A DNA stretch of 64,000 nt, taken from Mortierella sp. BCC40632 (lineage: Eukaryota; Mortierellomycota; Mortierellomycetes; Mortierellales; Mortierellaceae). The notes under the pieces were generated by a model that was given only the letters and a program-made list of their open reading frames with translations, had not been told where the DNA came from and ran no database searches. The stretch lies in NCBI GenBank assembly GCA_011634665.1, contig WAEK01000002.1:3533501-3597500 (forward strand), given 5' to 3'. Below, piece by piece: positions 9,643-21,488 of the stretch (position 1 is the stretch's first letter; each line of letters opens with the position of its first letter). Both the position numbers and the translations under genes were made by a program.

Positions 9643-12600
9643 CTAATGGGTATTGTTGGGAACAGAGGCTGAACTAATCCGCCGCAAGAGTCCAGGAGCC
9701 GAACCAAAGATCGCTGCCGTCAAACTCGGTCTTGGAGATCCTAATCCTCCAATCTCGGGCGCTGTCGCTGCAGTTGCTGTGGTCGTCACTGTCGCTGTGG
9801 TGGTTGAGGCCGTGGACGCACTCAAGGGTGAGGTCATGATGGGAGGAAGGGCCCCTCGACGCGCAGACTTCCGAGGTGATCCAAACAATCCAAAATCCAA
9901 CCATGATTGATGTTGCTGCTTTTGTTGCTGCTGCTGTTGCTGTTGTTCAAGAGCATCTTGCCGTGCCAGCAACTCGGCCATCGTCAGCTCTTCCTCTTCT
10001 TCCTCCTCTTCCTCTTCCTCTGCCTCATCGCCAAAATTGTCGTCATTGCCTCCACCTGAACTTTGACTCTTTTCTCTTCTCCGCAAACTGGCTCTGGATT
10101 TCTTTCCTTTTAAGCTCTTTACAGAGAGAGCAGAGACATCATCTGCATCGACAAAACTTGAATCCCCATATCCACTCTGCGAGTCCTTTTCTTTGCCCTT
10201 GGCCGACTTTTCCTTTTCCTTGTTCTTGTCCTTGTGCTTGTCTTTTCCTTTAGTACGGTGCACGCTTGATGCATTCGAGATCGATGAAAGCGCTGCCACG
10301 TAATGCGCCGAGCTGGAAAGTGGTGGATGTGAGGAAGAAGACACGGAAGAAGTTGTCATGGAGGTCGTCGCTGGTGCCTTGGTGATAGTAGCTGCACTCA
10401 CAGAACTTGAGGTGCCAGACCCACCCTCGGGGCCAGAGTCCTTCTCGTCCCTCATCAGCATCGAGTTCTTTAATAAAGAAGCCGAAAGACGAATGCTTCT
10501 TGTCAAACTCGCTCGTACTTTTTGGGACCGACTCATTGTACTACTATTTCCAACGCTGTTGGCTGAGTGGATTGAGGCATTATCATGTCCAGAAATTGAA
10601 TTCCGTTCTGCTGAGGTGGATGCTGTCGACATGACGTTCGAGTTTTGCAAGGTCGTGGTGCTATTGTTGACTAACTGTTGGTCTTTTTGATGAAGTTGTT
10701 GGAGCGACAGCTGTCGCTGTTGGGAACGACGCTCCTTTCCTTTTTCCTTCTCATGGACCTGATCATTCTCCATTAACTTATGATCCATAGCATGTCCCAG
10801 ACTCTGTGCCCTCGCTAACGGGGGTCGCTTTGAGCTTGATGTCAAGGACAAAGTTGAGCCTGAGGGTGAGTCCATCTGCATTGGGTGAGTTGGTGGTGGC
10901 GAAGGTGTTGCTCTTGCGTGTGTCGACGACCCCAGTGCGGCTGGGTGAAGGATTGAGAAATCTCCTGATTTTCTGGCTTGGGCTTTTGCTGTTGCTCTAT
11001 CACGATCCCGTTCTGACGAAGCTCTCATCGCCGCAAAGAAGCCCGAGCCTAATCCGCCATCACTCTCGCGTCGTTTATTGCTCTGGAAGAGGGATGATAT
11101 ATCTTGATGCTGAGGTGTCTGTGGTCGCGAGGTTTGTTGCTGCTGTTGTGGTTGTTGTTGGTTGTTGGTAGCAACAGGTGGAGGATGAGGTTGACGGGAG
11201 TTCAGAGTCTTGAATCCGCCACCTCCACCAATGCCCCCAGACGGGGTCGTGTACGTTGGTTTGGGCGTAGCTAGTTGTCCTGAAGGTGGTGGCAGGGCGG
11301 CAGACCCATGGCCTGATGCAAGTGCAGTGGCTGTAGTCGAGGCAGTTAATGTGGACGAATTGCGAGATCTGGGAGTCAGTGTGAGTACACTGGCAAGTGC
11401 GGATGAAATAGTCGAAGCCATGCCAAGTGTTGCCAGAGCTTCAACATTAGATACTGGGCTAGTATGGCCATTTGGTTGTTGAGTCTGCGACTGTGGATAT
11501 TCGCCTTCGACATTGGCCCCAAGGACATCACCCGCAGAGTTCAGGGTAGCTGTTGGAGGAGGAGTTGGCGAAGGCGAGATGGGAAGCATTCCAGGAGTGA
11601 TAAGTGCTGTGTGATCACCTCGAGTAACACCTTTGGCGCGAAGATACTCCATCGCTGTCGCACCAGCCTCACCCTTCATCTCGATGATTTCCCTGACACT
11701 CCGATGATTCATCTCTGTGTCTTGTGCTTGGTTAAAGGCAAGAATCTGGTCTGTATCTCCAGATTCCCAGCTTCGAATCGAGGGTGTGCTGGCGCGCGTG
11801 GGGCTCAAGCTAGCATTTGCATTGATAGTTCCTGCCAAGGTTGAAGCTATGCCATTCATGCTCGCGCTATTGCTTGCCGCGCTTGATTGGGCTGCAGACA
11901 GCCGAGATCCGATTGAGCTTGATGTCTGCAATGGAGCATCGCGCTCAATAATGCTCCGATCCGTGGTTTCAAGCACGAGTGGCGATGGTTTCTTCTTGTT
12001 GGTGGCTGCAGGACCGCCGAGGATTCGTTTGTCCTTTGTCTCCGATGCTACAGATTCATCCATTAGTTTGACTTCCATTCGCATATTACTTGCGGCACCG
12101 TTCTGGATCAGGAACTCGGCAAGAGGGTACACTTCAAAACTGTCATTAAGACTGAAAGTAACACCGTGACGAAGTGCAATCAGCAATGGAGTCGTTTGCA
12201 TGACCATGATAGAGGAGATGGGGCGTCGAGCAGTTGGTTTCCTGGGTACAATCTCCTGACGGCGGTCGGGGGCCATTGGGTCCTGGATTGTATATTCCGA
12301 TGAAGGCTCAAACAAAGGTCCAGCTAAAGATCGAGGGGTTGTTGGAGACACCACTGGAGTAATAGAGGAAAGGGCCATATTATCCGAGGAAGGTGACTCA
12401 ATTATGCCTGGGATGTCATTCAGACTAGCTGTGTCTTCGTTGCCCCTAGATATCAACAGGTGCGGAGGAGGAGATGCAGGTTTCCTCTGCTCGATCAAGT
12501 ACGGCCCTGCATCGGCAACATCGCTAACGTTTTGGACAGTGTTCAAATTCGCCCCTGCTACATACGCAGCAATGGTTGCCGGGATATCATTCGCACAGAC

Positions 12601-15170
12601 TGCCCGGAACAAGGCTTCTGTTGGACTCATGGTTGCTGTCTTTGCTGTTGATGGCGTTGAATCCCCTTTGATACTCAGCGAAAGTGATCGATTCACAAAC
12701 GCTCGATCAACGTATTTGCGCTGGATAAAGCTGACTTTGTATTCTCTGGAGTCATTCACCACAGGCTTCCTGAATGCAATCTTTGGGAGTTGAATCGATT
12801 GGTCATCAGGACCAAGTGGGACTAGATTTGCTTCCCAGATTTGGTTCGAGATATTGTTACCAACGGAACGAATAAAGTCAAAGAGATCTCGAGTGTAGGT
12901 CGTTGTATCCAGTGTAAAAGATCTGACCTTGGAGATGTGTGTCCCCAAGCTTCTGTGGATACCAGAGCATTCTATAAGAACAATAAAAAAAATAGCTTTG
13001 GAGATGAGGATACACTCGACTGTCTAATCTCAGTAGTGGTAATCAGCTAGACAGTATATCAGGTTGACTTACCGATACACACGAGGATACCAAGATTAAT
13101 GACACACCAGTCTGGATACTTAGCTCCGCAATCTGCGCATACAGAATTGGACGGATCACTATCACGCATTAGCTGCAACAGCTCAATGCCAAACTGATCC
13201 ACATCCAGTGTTTCTAGATCCTCCGCTTGAGCGTGGGTAGCAATCGGACGGATAATATGTCCAAGTTCATTTAGTCCATCTGCAGCGCTGCCTCCGCGTT
13301 TCCGGCCAACGGCCTGCCCATGCTGAACGCGGGACTGGATCGAGGATGGTAGAGCTGTGGCCAGAAGAACCTGTTCCATGCTTGCACGACCCATACCACT
13401 GAGTCCCGAAAGAAGTCCGCCCTTTGGATTCTCCGCAGCTCCGCCTATTACCCTACCATTATAACTCTTGGTGGTATACTGAAGGCTTAGGTTGCGACAA
13501 CTGCTGGTACCGTTGAGAAGGCTTTGAATCGCATTCGAGATAACATTGATCCAAGAATTCATATCCTCAGCACTGGTAGCTTGATAGACTCTCCTGAACT
13601 TTGGTGTGATGACCTCAAAACAGAAGCGTCGATCCTGATCCCGGCACGCACGCACGGTAGCGATACGAAGGTTAATGGGTTCTCCATGTAGTACCGCAGC
13701 GCCACGTTTCCAGTGAGAATATTCGTGGAGGTGACCCTCAGAGAGGACGCACCAATATTTGTGCCAATGAATCTTTGGCTTCTCTAGAACCGTCAAGTTA
13801 TGGAGGTTGGGCCGACTAGTTGCAAACAAAAATCCCTCCTTACGACGACCCATTGCAAGTCCTGCATCAATATCCTGGTGCTCAAGATCACGGAAACCGC
13901 TCACAGAGGGTGTGCTACCGTTACTCAGAACTGAAGAACTGTAAACACCGAACGACCCATTAAGGGATGGCGACGGTTGACCACGGTCCTGATCCCCATC
14001 TAGCGTTAAGATCGAGGGTGGAGCTGTGCTGCTACTAGAGTTGTTTTGCCTTGTCTTGATTGTCGGCTCCTGACTGCCTGATGACGAATTGGAAGCGATT
14101 GATTCCGCTTGCAGAGACCGTGAACTGCTTATGGGGCCCATCCGGGGGGTATCTGAGCCAGTTTCCTCATCTCTGCGAGGTCTACTCTGCTTCAGTCCGC
14201 GATGATCCCTATTCGCTGCAATGACGGTCTCCAACTCTGCCTTCATCTCTTCGGCTACAGAACCCAGGTTGACCATGTTCTGGCAGTGCTTTTCCGTGTA
14301 TGCTGCTAGGTGGTCCATCATATCTTCACCTTTGCTACCGCCGGCTCGCATCTCGAGCAAGAACTCCCAATATTCGTATCGTTTCATCTCAAAATGTCGG
14401 CGTTTCTTTTCATATCTCGTGTCGGCATCCATTTTCTTTTGAGCGCTGTCCTGTTTCATTCCCATGTATCTGGAGAGAAATTGATAGAATTCTTTGCTCT
14501 CTTCTTCGAATGCCTTACGATGTGATTCTGCCGCTTTGATGTCGACACCATAGAATCGGGCCAGAGGTTCAATCAACAAGTCGCGCATCTGCTGCGACAA
14601 CATTTCTGAGCGCTCTGCAAGGTGTTGTGACATGGGCAAGAGATAGCTGGTTACAAGCGGCTCTGCTCTTTTGAATCCCTCCAGTTCCCTGACAAAGGCT
14701 TCCTCAGCTGCGATCCATGCCCGGCGTGTATCCAGAACGGTGTGCGCCGCTTTGAGAATCCGTTTCGTAGCCGTTTTCATGCTGCGGATATGTCGTTCGC
14801 ATTCGTCTACAGAGGCTCTGAATAAGGGTCCATCCTCGGTGTCGTTAGCCAAAGGCGGGGGCGAGGTAGCATAGGAGATACTCGAGACTGTGCCCATGGT
14901 ATCCATTGATGGTCGGGGTGATCTGGCCTCAATAACAAGTCCTGCAGCAGCTGGAATAGAGTGGATAGAGGGTGCATCCAGAGTAGTAGCCGAGACATTA
15001 CTAGAAGTTGGGAAGGCAGAGAACTTTGACCAGAATTTGGGAGGTTGTTGGCTCGCATTCGATCCCTTGTCCTGGCCAGTGCTCCGCCGCCAGTGACGGG
15101 AGTGTCCCGCAGCGCGTGGCTTCAGTGCTGATGGAAAGCGCACGCCGGATGCACTGGAGCTATTTGACAT
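9643..15170 (-). CDS. BAR-PH-ArfGAP-ANK protein (ACAP/centaurin-beta type)
   Basis: GTPase-activating protein for Arf, predicted to couple membrane curvature and phosphoinositide binding to Arf inactivation in vesicle traffic. Exons 13073-15170 and 9643-12971 encode 1,808 residues; the 101-nt intron has a GTAAGT donor and splits the zinc finger exactly. Domains in order are a BAR helical region (about 123-325), a PH domain (about 440-560, KEGFLF...WHKYWCVL), and an ArfGAP domain from about 675 with CX2CX16CX2C (CADCG...CIEC) and the catalytic arginine in GIHRSLG. Degenerate ankyrin segments follow at about 813-850 and 958-995. The remaining ~800 residues are low-complexity, rich in Ser/Thr/Gln with poly-Q and poly-E tracts. 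A TATA box lies at 15231-15238. Confidence 0.88.
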
Positions 15171-15563
15171 CTTTGTCGCGGCAGTGGATGTGTTGACGGG
15201 GGTGGGCAGGACAGGCGGGGGTGAGGTGTCTATTTATATGAAGATGGAGAGAGGATGACCACGTCCAGGGACGGAGAAACAAAATCAGAGACCGCTTTTG
15301 TTTGTCGCGGGGTGTGTGAACCTATGACGAAAAAGCAGATCAGGGGCAGGGGAGGAAGGGAAGGGGGGAGAGAGAAGGGGGCTTTCTTCCTTACATTTCA
15401 CCCACAGCGAAAATCGCGCGAGAATCTCGAGGGCGCCTGTTGATGGGTTCCGGCTAAGAAACTATTATGCAAAGAGGGGGATACACTGAGCTTAGTCCCT
15501 GTGCTGCCACCTACAACCCCTGTGTCAAGTCATCGATAGCCACCCAACAGGCAGTCTACTTAC
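15171..15563. other. Promoter region of the ArfGAP gene
   Basis: Contains a minus-strand TATA box at 15231-15238, about 60 nt upstream of the ArfGAP start codon, and a purine-rich patch at about 15340-15380. The last exon or exons of the unrecognised upstream minus-strand gene may also fall here, but I could not place them. Confidence 0.4.
15231..15238 (-). promoter_or_regulatory. TATA box of the ArfGAP gene
   Basis: Reads TATAAATA on the minus strand, about 60 nt upstream of the ATG at 15170. Confidence 0.5.
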
Positions 15564-17211
15564 TCCAAAGACGGCCTTGTGTCCTCCGTGATAAGGGATT
15601 CGCAGTTCGTCCTCCTCAATGTTGGTGCTCCACTCCCAGGTATATGTCCGTTCTGTGTCGCTGTCACTGTCTGCTGGTGCATCCGCAGCCGATCCGTGTC
15701 CTGGTGTGATCCTTACGACGGTGATCGATCCTGGATGATCAGCTAACTAGAGGGGAGCGAGATGAAAGGAAGAAAAGAAGAGTCAACACGCATTAGAATC
15801 TCTTTTTTTTTTTTTTGAGCTCCCGTCGGGGTGGCTGGTCCGCTCAGCTGGGGCTGTGTGGAATCAATCATGCAGCAGCACGCCTCCCCCCCCTCCACAC
15901 TGTTCAGTACCGTCCAAAGCAACGCACCTGCTGTTCAAACATGTATTCTTTGCACAAGTCCAACATCGCCTGCTCGGAGAGCATCTCTGCAAAATAGATT
16001 GTGGGTGCATAAAGACTCGTCCGTGACGACTCTTGATACTCATCGCCTTCGTTGCTGTGGTCAATGTCGTCGTCGCCTTCATTCTTAAAGTCTCGGAGCA
16101 CCTCTAGTGTCTCCAGTCCATTGTCCGACGTAGTCATTGCGTTCATCTCAAAGGGAAGAGTGGTTGTCGAGGAACTTGGGTCCGTTGTTACCGGGCTTGG
16201 AGCGTAAGGGTCGTTGGCAGGTGCAGTAGAGATGTCTTCAATCGTCTCCATCTCCTGGACGCTACTACTGCTCTGACCGAGCCCGTTCTCATTCCTTACA
16301 ACGGTTTCATGAGCCGTGACATTCTTATCGCTCATAATCTGATTCTGAGGCTGCTGCTGCGGTGGTATTGAAGTTGCCACAGTTGAAGTCATTGTAGTTG
16401 GTGAAGGCGGCAGTGGTGGGAACGACTCCTGAGATGTTTCTGCATCCTGACGGCGTTTGTGGCTACCAGAGGATTTTGTCTTGGTTGGCCGAGAATGGGA
16501 AGTGGCGGCCGTTGCCGAGTGTAAATCTAATAGGTCTCCTTTGAGCTGGAAAGAGAGGCGGATGCTCTCACTCGCAACAACCTTGAGCAATAACCGAGGA
16601 AGCTCTTTTGATGCTGCAGTTGCCGTAGTATCGGACGTCTCCATTGTCAATGTTGTCGACGAAGCAGCCGCCGATGCCATGGGGTCTGTTAGGTCGACAG
16701 TACTCGACCGAGGCCCTCGCTCTTCCGCGTCCTGGACATGCTCGGGTCGTCTCTCAGGAGATGAGACCGAGAGCAGGCCTGTGCCTGGCTCGAGCACCAA
16801 GGTGTGAGCCGGTGAAGAGGGTGGAGCATTGTCGCGATAGATACCGATCCCAGACACCGAGACTGTTGTGACCAATGTTGTCGAGAAGAGGGGAAAAGAG
16901 AGGAAGAGGTGCCGGAATCCATCGTCAGTCGCTTGGTCGGACACACTGACCTTCACACACATGCACAAACACAAACGCACAAGCACCCACACAAACACAA
17001 CACAAGGTACAAACACAGCGTCGCCGTCTCGAACCACATCGTCCTCCCACGGGAGAAGTTGATTGGGTTCTCACCAGCTTCAAGAGTATCGCTATTCGTC
17101 TGTGACAACAAGTGCTAGTCATGGGAGTGGAGGAGTAGAGGAGAATGGTCTGTATTTCTTACACTGCTTGCCATCCGCCTGAACCAGGGACAGGGACGGC
17201 GGGGCGGTCAT
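15564..17211 (-). CDS. Unrecognised protein, partial gene model
   Basis: Coding potential is clear but both ends are uncertain. A long exon ends at 15928 with a CAG|GTGCGT donor and joins in phase 0 to 15564-15746, which ends at a GGA|GTAAGT donor. The long exon probably starts near 16850 after a TTGTCACAACAG acceptor and encodes a segment beginning SVSGIGIYRDN, a hydrophobic stretch (ELPRLLLKVVASESIRLSFQ), a Ser/Thr/Pro-rich middle and an acidic part before YFAEMLSEQAMLDLCKEY. A candidate first ATG is at 17211, but the linking exons are ambiguous. The next downstream exon, before the ArfGAP promoter, was not found. No family is recognised. It lies head-to-tail with the ArfGAP gene. Confidence 0.4.
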
Positions 17212-18174
17212 TGCAGCAGGGTAGCGGTGAGATCCTGCGGCGGGAGAAGAAGGGTGGGGCGGAGCGGGATGGGGGGCTGGGAGAAGAGGAGGTAAGGCGG
17301 CCGGGAGCCGGGGCAGGTCGCTGTCAGCTGGGACGGGGAGGATGAAAAGGAAAGGAGGAAGGGGGCGGTCCCCTCCTGCCTCGGTCGCAAAGGGCGAATA
17401 AAAAAAGCACTGACCCCGCGCGTAGCGTGTGAGGTGACTGTCCCGGGTCCTTTGAGTCTAGTCGTAGCGGGGCTGGAGCAACGGGGCGCCAGCGATCCTC
17501 CTGATGCGGACGATGAAGCGATGTTGTGATCCGCGCAGACAGTAAATATATTTATGAGATGAAAAGAATGCCAGAGTGGATGGAGTCGACTGATACAGCG
17601 ATGTGATCCTGTCAATGGCCGTGCTCAGATTGGGATCGCTGATGTGGAGATGGTTAGAGGAGTGGGAGAAAAAGAGCAGGCCAAGGGCGAGAGTGTGAAT
17701 GAGAATGAACAAGGCGGGTGCGAGCAAGTGACGGGAGAAAGTAAGAGAGAGAGCAGAAAAAAAAAAAAAAAAAGAAAAGAGACACAACAGCAACGTGGCC
17801 AGGAGGCTGCCAAAAAGGCATGCTGCAGCTGCTTCCCGCGGCCTACTGTCGTTGCTCTCCCATGGCAGGGCCAGTCCGACGCAGTCGTATGCCCGAAGGA
17901 AAAAAAAAAAAAAAAAAAAGGGTTATAGAGTGTGAGCTGCACCTTCTGGTTTTCCCTTTGGTCAGCGTGGTCATGCTCGAGAGCATGCGTCCTTTGGCCT
18001 TTTTATTTTTGTAGCCGTCCAACGCTTGGCCTAGCCTTTGTGCAACTCTGCCTAGTCATCATGCATTCCTTCTTGTGATAGCTGCTGACCACCCACTCCA
18101 GTCCAGGGTCTACTTTCTTGCCAGGGCAAATATCTGCCGCAAGGTATCCATGCGAGAATGACCTTGCGATTTTA
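17212..18174. other. Intergenic region between two minus-strand genes
   Basis: GC-rich on the left, with probable promoter sequence of the unrecognised gene. Poly-A runs occur at about 17757-17773 and 17901-17919. Overlapping short frames on both strands are low-complexity (Phe/Leu/Ser or Lys runs) and not supported as genes. The right part is the 3' flank of the Pfs2 gene. Confidence 0.45.
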
Positions 18175-20678
18175 TTAGTACATGTTGTTGTTGTTGTTAT
18201 GATGGTTGTTGTTGTTATTGAACCGTCTCCTCGGGCCCATCTGTCTACGATTGTGAGAGCCATGGTGACCCCCGTACGGCGGTCCTCCAGGTCCTCCGGG
18301 GCCTCCCATTCCTGGAGGTCCACCCATACCAGGAAGCCCGCCCATGCCCGGCGGTCCGCCCATTCCTGGTGGTCCGCCCATGCCTGGTGGTCCACCCATT
18401 CCTGGTGGCCCGCCCATGCCTGGAGGACCTCCCAGTCCTGGCAAGTTTCCAAGTCCTGGCAAGCTTTGCAATCCTGGTGGAGGAGGAGCAGGTGGGCCAC
18501 CCCCCAGACCAGGGATTCCTCCAACGGGTGACATGTCAAACCCTCCTGGCCCGAAACCACCAGCAGTCTGATTATAGTTTCCTAGACCTGGTACAAAGTC
18601 ACTGTCGTCGTCCTGGGCTGCACCGGTATCCGTCAAACCAAGCTCTGCAGCCTTTTGAATACCAACGTTAAATTTATCCTGCATCGATTCGCCTGGACGG
18701 TTCCTAGTCCAGAACCGTGTCGTATGGTCGTTCGAACCTGAGACAAGAATGTGACCGACAGGATGCCAGTCGAGTGACCATACATTCGAATCATGGGCGT
18801 TTTCCATACATCCGCTAGGCTCGGATTGACCCATCATCCAAAACATGATAGAGCCCTCAGATCCTCCTGTGGCAATCAGGGACTCGTGCTGTGGATGCCA
18901 TGCGACCGAGCAGACCTCCTTCTTATGGCCACGGAAAGTTTGAAGATCCTTCATCATACGGATATCATAAATCTTGACGAGCTGGTCGCGCGCTGCTGTC
19001 GCGAGCCAGTTACCGTTCTTATTCCACTGAAGTCCAAGAATAGTATTTTTATGGCCGTGACTAAGTGTCCATGTGATCGTGAAGAGATAGCAGGAAATAA
19101 AGTGTTAGCTTGTCCATCCTTGACTTTTTTAAATGGTTCGACTGAAAGTATGAACAAGAGACCACCTACAGAGTTGTAAGCGTCCGCCCTGTCTTTGGGT
19201 CCCATAGCTTAACGAGGTTGTCCTTGCTTCCCGAGGCAAGCAGAGACTTTTGGGGGTGCCAATCTACACACTTCACATCCCAGCCGTGGCCTGAATGAGA
19301 AAGGTACCGTTAGGTGAGAAGTGTGAGTGTCGTCATATCAGTCCATGAGAAACAATGGCACCATATTTTGTGTCGTATAGGTTGCACATATTCTAACCTG
19401 TTAACACTCTCTCCTCAATGCCCTCATGAAAGTTCCAGACTTTAATTGTTCCATCGTCCGAGCATGTTGCAAAGCGGGCGTCGCTTGGAGAGAAACTTGA
19501 AAGCACAGAAGCATAGGGCGATTTAGAATATCGATTAACGCGAAAAATACAGAAGATCGGTCGATAATACTAAGAGGATTAGTCGTTGTGAGCATTACCT
19601 CAGGTCTCGAATGGCTTCCTTGTGTCCTTGGAATACTTTGAGAGGGTTCATGTTCGATTGCCAGTATTTGATAAATCCGTTATGATCTGCGGTCACCATC
19701 CAGTCGTCATTATGACTCCATTTCATTGCACGAACGGCAGTATCGTGTGCCTGTAGAGTAAAGCAAGTCCAGGAGTTCAGTGAGCCTCCGATGATAATAA
19801 GATAGTTGTAAAAGAAAAGAAAAGAGTTCTTTGGAAAAAACAATGCACATGTCGTTTCTTGCCTGCAGAATGGTTTCAAAGTTGAATGTCAGGCCGTTCC
19901 AGAGGGTAAATTCGCCGCTGGACGATCCTGTAACAAGTCGCCGCCCTTCTGGGGTCCACTACAGGCCATTGAATTTAAGAAAGTATTGTCAGAAGTGTTG
20001 GCAATGTCGCCTCCCTTTCACACTAATCGAGACCAAACCACGAGACTCAGTTCTTACACGAATAACATTGACGGGGCATCGGTTCTTGTTGGTCGAGGTA
20101 TGTACAAATTTGGTGGTAACAGAGTTCATGGGGTTGTAGGCATAGGCTGATGGCGGGAGAATATCGATAATAAAGCTGGGATCTGGCCTAAGAAAGGGAA
20201 GATCCCGTTTGTTCCGTACATATGGTGCTGTCTACCGAACAAAAAAAAAAAAAAAAAAAAAAAAAAGCCCGAAGGGAGGAGAGGGAAAGCGGTATTTAGT
20301 CAGATGGTACAAAAGTTGGCAATGCACGAAGTTTCTGATTGTCCTTGCATGGTCGCTCGATTTTCCATACCAGTAGCCACCGAGATATGCTGTGATTGTA
20401 GTCTACAGTCCGTCTCTGGATCGATTTTCTCATACGCTTGCCATCTAAACCAAGATTGAAATGCACAACACAAGGATTGTTAATCCTCTCAAAATTTTGC
20501 GTTCCATGGTTCATGTTGCTGATCGTGGGTTAGGAGCCGTCCTACCAAAAACTATCCGGGAACTGTAACCTCTCTCTCCTCCTCCCCCTCCTCCACCACC
20601 ACCGCCACCACCGCCTCCTCCTCCTCCTGACGAGCCATCGCGTGGCGTGTATTCCCTCCTTGTTGTATACGATGACAT
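18175..20678 (-). CDS. PFS2: Pre-mRNA 3'-end processing factor Pfs2/WDR33
   Basis: WD40 subunit of the cleavage and polyadenylation factor, which in the human complex (WDR33) helps read the AAUAAA signal; nuclear. Eight exons: 20546-20678, 20371-20444, 20058-20231, 19863-19958, 19599-19750, 19398-19495, 19170-19290 and 18175-19060, giving 577 residues with frame kept throughout. Recognisable family segments include [96 protein letters not shown] and [17 protein letters not shown]. The N-terminus has a Gly run; the C-terminus has GGPPGM repeats and an Asn/His-rich end, as in WDR33. Intron 4 is of GC-AG type. The first exon was chosen because it splices in frame to the conserved FDGKR block. 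Confidence 0.92.
18290..18440 (-). repeat. GGPPGM-coding tandem repeat
   Basis: Imperfect 18-nt units encode Gly-Gly-Pro-Pro-Gly-Met in the tail of Pfs2, with about eight near-identical units. This is a coding minisatellite, probably variable in number. Confidence 0.75.
19751..19862 (-). other. GC-AG intron in PFS2
   Basis: On the minus strand the donor reads CTGCAG|GCAAGA and the acceptor CTCTACAG|GCACAC. Phase 0 splicing joins FETILQ to AHDTAVRAM, matching the conserved WDR33 order. The only nearby GT would break the frame, so a non-canonical GC donor is the simplest reading. Confidence 0.8.
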
Positions 20679-21488
20679 GCGAGCTGAATCCTGACAAGTT
20701 GGAAATGACTGGTCAGTTCAAGGTCGAGAGGCGACCAAATATAGGACTCACTACCTAAATCCCCAGATGGATTAAGGGAATTAAAGAGCGCCACCAACTT
20801 TTCAACTCTAAAAAAAAAAGGGAGCCATGGTGTCGTCAATCGTTCTCCTTGGAGGAGCTTGTCTTGGAAGAGCTCTCGGCGCCTTTGAAGTCAACAATGG
20901 CTTACATGAGAGGATCGAATAGAGTTTGTAGTTCAGGCTTGTAGACAATAATATTTTTTGTTCAATGATACTCAGAGCATTGTAGAAAGACAGACAGAAG
21001 GAATCTGTGACGGATCCCAGGTATTCTATGGTAAGACCTGTCTACTATTTCTGAATCCATTAAACAAATTCTCTTGGTCCTTGATCTTCAGGAGTCAGCT
21101 GCCAACTTTGCAACCAGATTCCCAGTATTGATTCACGGACACCGGACTGTACCTCTCCTTGTTCAGACAACTTCAACTGAATCAAGAGCTAAGTGCTTGG
21201 GAACAGATAGAGAGTCAGCGAGGACTCATAGCACTAGGGCAGGGCGAAGAAAGTGTGAATGGATATTACCTTGCAAGGAAGGAACTGAGCTAACTCTCTT
21301 TCTTCCTCTCCTCTGCCTCCTCTTGCCGAGGTATTGGATGTGATTTTACACCGTAGATCGACTAAGTGGCGAGTCTACCAGTATTCGCGACTATATACGG
21401 TTCACTTGTGTCACCGAATTTGTTTGAATTCGCGCTTTCTACATTTATTCAGTATATTACAGCTGCATGTCTGTGGCCCATTGGCAAA
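20679..21488. other. Divergent promoter region (PFS2 / Man1-Src1)
   Basis: About 810 bp between two divergently transcribed nuclear-function genes. Short frames on both strands have no family signal. Probably a shared bidirectional promoter. Confidence 0.45.

Noticed and set aside
9653..12793. Many plus-strand open frames opposite the ArfGAP tail
   Set aside because: They are antisense shadows of a long low-complexity coding exon.
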